From contig JACZJT010000062.1 of the NCBI GenBank assembly GCA_014860445.1, positions 1 to 64,000 on the forward strand: DNA of 64,000 nucleotides, written 5' to 3'. The position numbers and the translations under genes were made by a program. Source of the stretch: Burkholderiales bacterium (GTDB lineage Bacteria > Pseudomonadota > Gammaproteobacteria > Burkholderiales > SG8-39). Positions 61,334 through 64,000 of this stretch are shown here, piece after piece. Position 1 is the first letter of the stretch, and each line of letters starts with the position of its first letter. The notes under the pieces are model-generated. The model did no database searches. It was not told the DNA's origin and was given only the letters and a program-made list of their open reading frames with translations.

Positions 61334-63631
61334 ATGTTGCAAAGCGCGCAAGCGGCAGGCGCACCCGCTGTGAAGCGCCCCGGGCTGGGTACCTTTGCCG
61401 GCGTGTTCACGCCGAGCATACTGACCATCCTGGGCATCATCCTTTTCCTGCGGCTGGGTTATGTCGTCGGGCACTCGGGGCTGGCACGGACGCTGGCGAT
61501 CATCGCTGTCGCGCATGCCGTGTCCCTGCTCACCTCGCTGTCGCTGTCGGCAATCGCGACCAATCTGCGCGTCAAGGGCGGCGGCGATTATTACCTCATT
61601 TCGCGAACCCTGGGCGTGAGTTTCGGCGGTGCCATCGGTCTGGTGTTGTTTCTCGCGCAGGCGGTATCGGTGGGTTTCTATTGCATCGGCTTCGCCGAGG
61701 CGGTCGGCGCCTGGTTGCCCGAACGCAACGAACTGCTGCTGCGCGAAATCGGTGGCGGCGCGGTGCTTGCCCTCGGCCTGCTCGCCTGGCTGGGCTCGGA
61801 TTGGGCAACGCGATTTCAGTACGTGGTGATGGTGGCGATCACCGCGGCAATCGGCGTATTTGCGGTGGGCGCGCTGGGCGCGTGGAACATGGACACGCTC
61901 GCCGCGAACTGGCGGCCTCCGGCCGGGCATCTCTCGTTCTGGGTCGCCTTCGCGATCTTTTTCCCCGCGGTCACGGGTTTCACCCAGGGCGTGAGCATGT
62001 CGGGCGATCTGGCCGATGCCGGGCGCAGCATTCCGCGCGGCGTGCTCTGGGCGGTGGGTTTGTCGTTGCTGATCTATGTAGGCGCGGCCGTGCTGTTCGC
62101 GGCGGCGCTGCCCAACGCCGAACTGTCTGCCGACTATGACGCCATGCAGCGTGTAGCCAGCTACGCGCCGCTGGTCGTCGCGGGCGTGCTTGCGGCGACG
62201 CTGTCCTCGGCGCTCGCCTCGTTTCTCGGTGCGCCGCGCATTCTGCAATCCCTGAGCGCGGACGGCATTTTCCCGGTGCTCAAGCCCTTCGCCGCCGGCA
62301 GCGGCACCAGCAATAATCCGCGTCGCGGCGTGCTGCTGACCTTCGTCATCGCCGCCGCGGTCGTGGCGCTGGGCGATCTCAATGCCATTGCTTCGCTGGT
62401 GTCGATGTTCTTCCTGCTCTCTTACGGCTTGCTGAACTACGCCACCTATTTCGAGGCGCGCACGCACAACCCGTCGTTTCGTCCGCGCTTTCGCTACTTC
62501 GATCAGCGCGCGAGCCTGGTCGGCGCGCTGCTGTGCGGCGGCGCGATGCTTGCCATCGATCTTTCGGCCGGCGCGATTGCAGTCACTGTGCTGTTCGGCA
62601 TCTATCAATATCTCGAACATAAGGCCGCGCCGGGAGGCTGGGCGGACAGCCGGCGTTCCAGCCACCTGCAACAGGCGCGCAAGCACCTGCTCGCCGCTGC
62701 CGCCGAACCCGAGCATCCGCGCGACTGGCGACCGCAACTGCTGGTGTTCTCGGACACCGCGCGCCGCCGGCAGCGCTTGGTGCAGTTCGCGTCCTGGATA
62801 GAGGGCGGCAGCGGGCTGACTACAGTAGTGCGTGTGCTCCAGGGCCAGGGAGCGGAAATGATCGAGCAGCGCAAGGGCGTACTCGAGGAGCTGGCCGAAG
62901 AATTGCGCGAGTCCAAATCCACCGCGTTTCCGCTGGTGGTCACCGGCGCCGCGCTCGATCCGATGCTTTCGGCGATTGTGCAGGCGGCGGGAATAGGCCC
63001 CCTGCGTGCCAATACCGTGGTAGCGAACTGGATCGAGGACGCTTCCACTTCCGTGCATGCGCTAGGCGTGAATCGCTTCGGGCAGAATCTGCGCACGGCT
63101 TTTCGCCTCGGCAGCAATCTGCTCATTCTCGATGGCAATGAACAGGAGTGGAGCGAGGTGACCGGACGCCCGGCAAGCGAGCGTGTCATCGATGTCTGGT
63201 GGCGCCCGAATCCGACCGGCGAGTTGATGCTGCTGCTCGCGCACCTGGTCACGCGCAGCCATGACTGGGAGGGTGCGCAGATTCGCCTGCTGGCGGCGCC
63301 TGAGGAAGGCGAGAACAAGGAGAGCGCGTCCGCGGCGCTCAAGGCAACGCTGAAGGAATTCCGCATCGAAGCGCGATTCGAGGTGATCGATCATCTCGAC
63401 GCAGAGGCGATCGCCGCGCACTCTCGCGACAGTTCCCTGGTGTTCTTGCCTTTCGGCATTCACGGCGGGCGCTTCTACGGCCCGGCTGGAGGCGATCTGC
63501 GGAGCCTGCTGCAGGCGCTTCCCCTGGTGGCGATGACCATGGCGGCGCAGGATGTGGATCTGGACGCCGATCCGGACATTGATCCTGAAAATGCGCCGGA
63601 TCAACCCGCCGGGCAGGTCTCACCCGGCTAG
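61334..63631 (+). CDS. Cation-chloride-cotransporter-like APC-superfamily permease
   Basis: The 765-residue protein has an N-terminal membrane part of about 12 helices (residues 20-440) with the SLC12-type opening 'GVFTPSILTILGIILFLRLG' and 'FFPAVTGFTQGVSMSGDLAD'. A C-terminal cytosolic domain of about 300 residues ('RPQLLVFSDTARRRQRLVQF', 'LVFLPFGIHGGRFYGPAGGD') resembles that of eukaryotic Na-K-Cl cotransporters. Bacterial homologues are poorly characterised; ion or amino-acid transport is likely. It stands alone. Confidence 0.85.
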   Translation: MLQSAQAAGAPAVKRPGLGTFAGVFTPSILTILGIILFLRLGYVVGHSGLARTLAIIAVAHAVSLLTSLSLSAIATNLRVKGGGDYYLISRTLGVSFGGAIGLVLFLAQAVSVGFYCIGFAEAVGAWLPERNELLLREIGGGAVLALGLLAWLGSDWATRFQYVVMVAITAAIGVFAVGALGAWNMDTLAANWRPPAGHLSFWVAFAIFFPAVTGFTQGVSMSGDLADAGRSIPRGVLWAVGLSLLIYVGAAVLFAAALPNAELSADYDAMQRVASYAPLVVAGVLAATLSSALASFLGAPRILQSLSADGIFPVLKPFAAGSGTSNNPRRGVLLTFVIAAAVVALGDLNAIASLVSMFFLLSYGLLNYATYFEARTHNPSFRPRFRYFDQRASLVGALLCGGAMLAIDLSAGAIAVTVLFGIYQYLEHKAAPGGWADSRRSSHLQQARKHLLAAAAEPEHPRDWRPQLLVFSDTARRRQRLVQFASWIEGGSGLTTVVRVLQGQGAEMIEQRKGVLEELAEELRESKSTAFPLVVTGAALDPMLSAIVQAAGIGPLRANTVVANWIEDASTSVHALGVNRFGQNLRTAFRLGSNLLILDGNEQEWSEVTGRPASERVIDVWWRPNPTGELMLLLAHLVTRSHDWEGAQIRLLAAPEEGENKESASAALKATLKEFRIEARFEVIDHLDAEAIAAHSRDSSLVFLPFGIHGGRFYGPAGGDLRSLLQALPLVAMTMAAQDVDLDADPDIDPENAPDQPAGQVSPG

Positions 63632-63762
63632 GGCCACGCCCGCTCGATGCAAGTTCACGGCACAGGGTCGGCGCCCCGGCTGTGGGCCGGCGTAGCCCAA
63701 TCGGGATGGCAAAGGTTAGAATGGCGCCATACCAATCGACGATGCGCAATGGAACAAGCCTG

Positions 63763-64000
63763 ATGGAACAGCCGTTTGAAATGGATCTGAGCTTACAGAT
63801 CGGCAAGTACGACATCCGCAAGCAGCTCGGCAAGGGCGCGACCGGTACCGTCTATCTTGCCGTGGACACGTTCTCGGGCAAGGAAGTCGCGCTCAAGGTG
63901 ATCGAGCCCGAGGTGTTCAAGGACCCCGAGTTCGGCGCGGTGTACCGCTCGCAGTTCCTCAACGAAGCTTCGCTGGCGGGCAAGCTCAAGCACCCGCATA
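63763..64000 (+). CDS. Serine/threonine protein kinase, N-terminus (3' truncated)
   Basis: The 79 visible residues hold the kinase N-lobe: the Gly-rich loop 'LGKGATGTVYLAVD', the ATP-anchoring Lys in 'VALKVIEPE' and the alphaC Glu in 'FLNEASLAGKLKHPH'. This is a Hanks-type (PknB-like) kinase that runs out of the window. A second in-frame ATG 21 bases upstream (63742) is an alternative start. Confidence 0.9.
   Translation, partial: MEQPFEMDLSLQIGKYDIRKQLGKGATGTVYLAVDTFSGKEVALKVIEPEVFKDPEFGAVYRSQFLNEASLAGKLKHPH

Overview
The window is dense, GC-rich (roughly two-thirds G+C by eye) bacterial chromosome, cut through a gene at both ends. A betaproteobacterium is the best fit. The hints are two solute-binding-protein-dependent carboxylate transporters (one Tct/Bug type, one TRAP type), a neighbouring DUF2844/DUF3443 pair, a fused MnmC, a QueE with the C-x14-C-x2-C cluster motif, and a complete 4-hydroxybenzoyl-CoA reductase operon. 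No rRNA, tRNA, CRISPR array, transposase or phage gene was recognised.

Layout. 1-2.6 kb: the C-terminal part of an AddA/RecB-like helicase-nuclease, then a hemerythrin-domain protein. 2.97-10.55 kb: a seven-gene minus-strand operon (RraA-like aldolase, D-2-hydroxyacid dehydrogenase, TctC, TctB, TctA, FMN-dependent hydroxy-acid dehydrogenase, MFS transporter) divergent from an IclR regulator, a likely uptake and catabolism unit for a hydroxy- or tricarboxylic acid. 11.4-15.2 kb: a lower-GC island with only two long genes, a PD-(D/E)XK nuclease-like protein and a HEPN-like protein, between long gene-free spacers; this is the best candidate for an undescribed (defence-like) system. 15.2-24.3 kb: a sigma-54-preceded small membrane protein, a lactonase-like propeller, a membrane adenylate cyclase, a CoA-transferase with an active-site substitution, an Old Yellow Enzyme with a candidate FNR box, a zinc-ribbon protein and a bacteriohemerythrin.

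24.3-34.7 kb is the most coherent regulatory unit. A TRAP transporter (minus strand) and an aryl-CoA-ligase-like gene plus a giant NfnB-NfnA-like flavoprotein fusion (plus strand) diverge around a LysR gene. The LysR gene is bracketed by two inverted copies of a 71-bp promoter/operator element, one facing each operon. An FNR-type oxygen sensor follows. 34.7-46 kb holds a GMC oxidoreductase, a VapBC module, a D-serine dehydratase-like enzyme, a nitronate monooxygenase, LysE, QueE-QueD, DUF2855 and two SDR genes. 46-50.7 kb is TetR-hcrC-hcrA-hcrB with a clear promoter and operator. 50.8-64 kb holds DUF2844/DUF3443, mnmC, an RND efflux pair, a 2-hydroxymuconic-semialdehyde-type dehydrogenase, a YedK/HMCES protein, a cation-chloride-cotransporter-like protein and the start of a Ser/Thr kinase.

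Together the genes suggest a metabolically flexible, facultatively anaerobic degrader of aromatic and organic acids. Known 4-hydroxybenzoyl-CoA reductase takes electrons from reduced ferredoxin. The Nfn-like fusion could supply low-potential electrons, but that link is inference.
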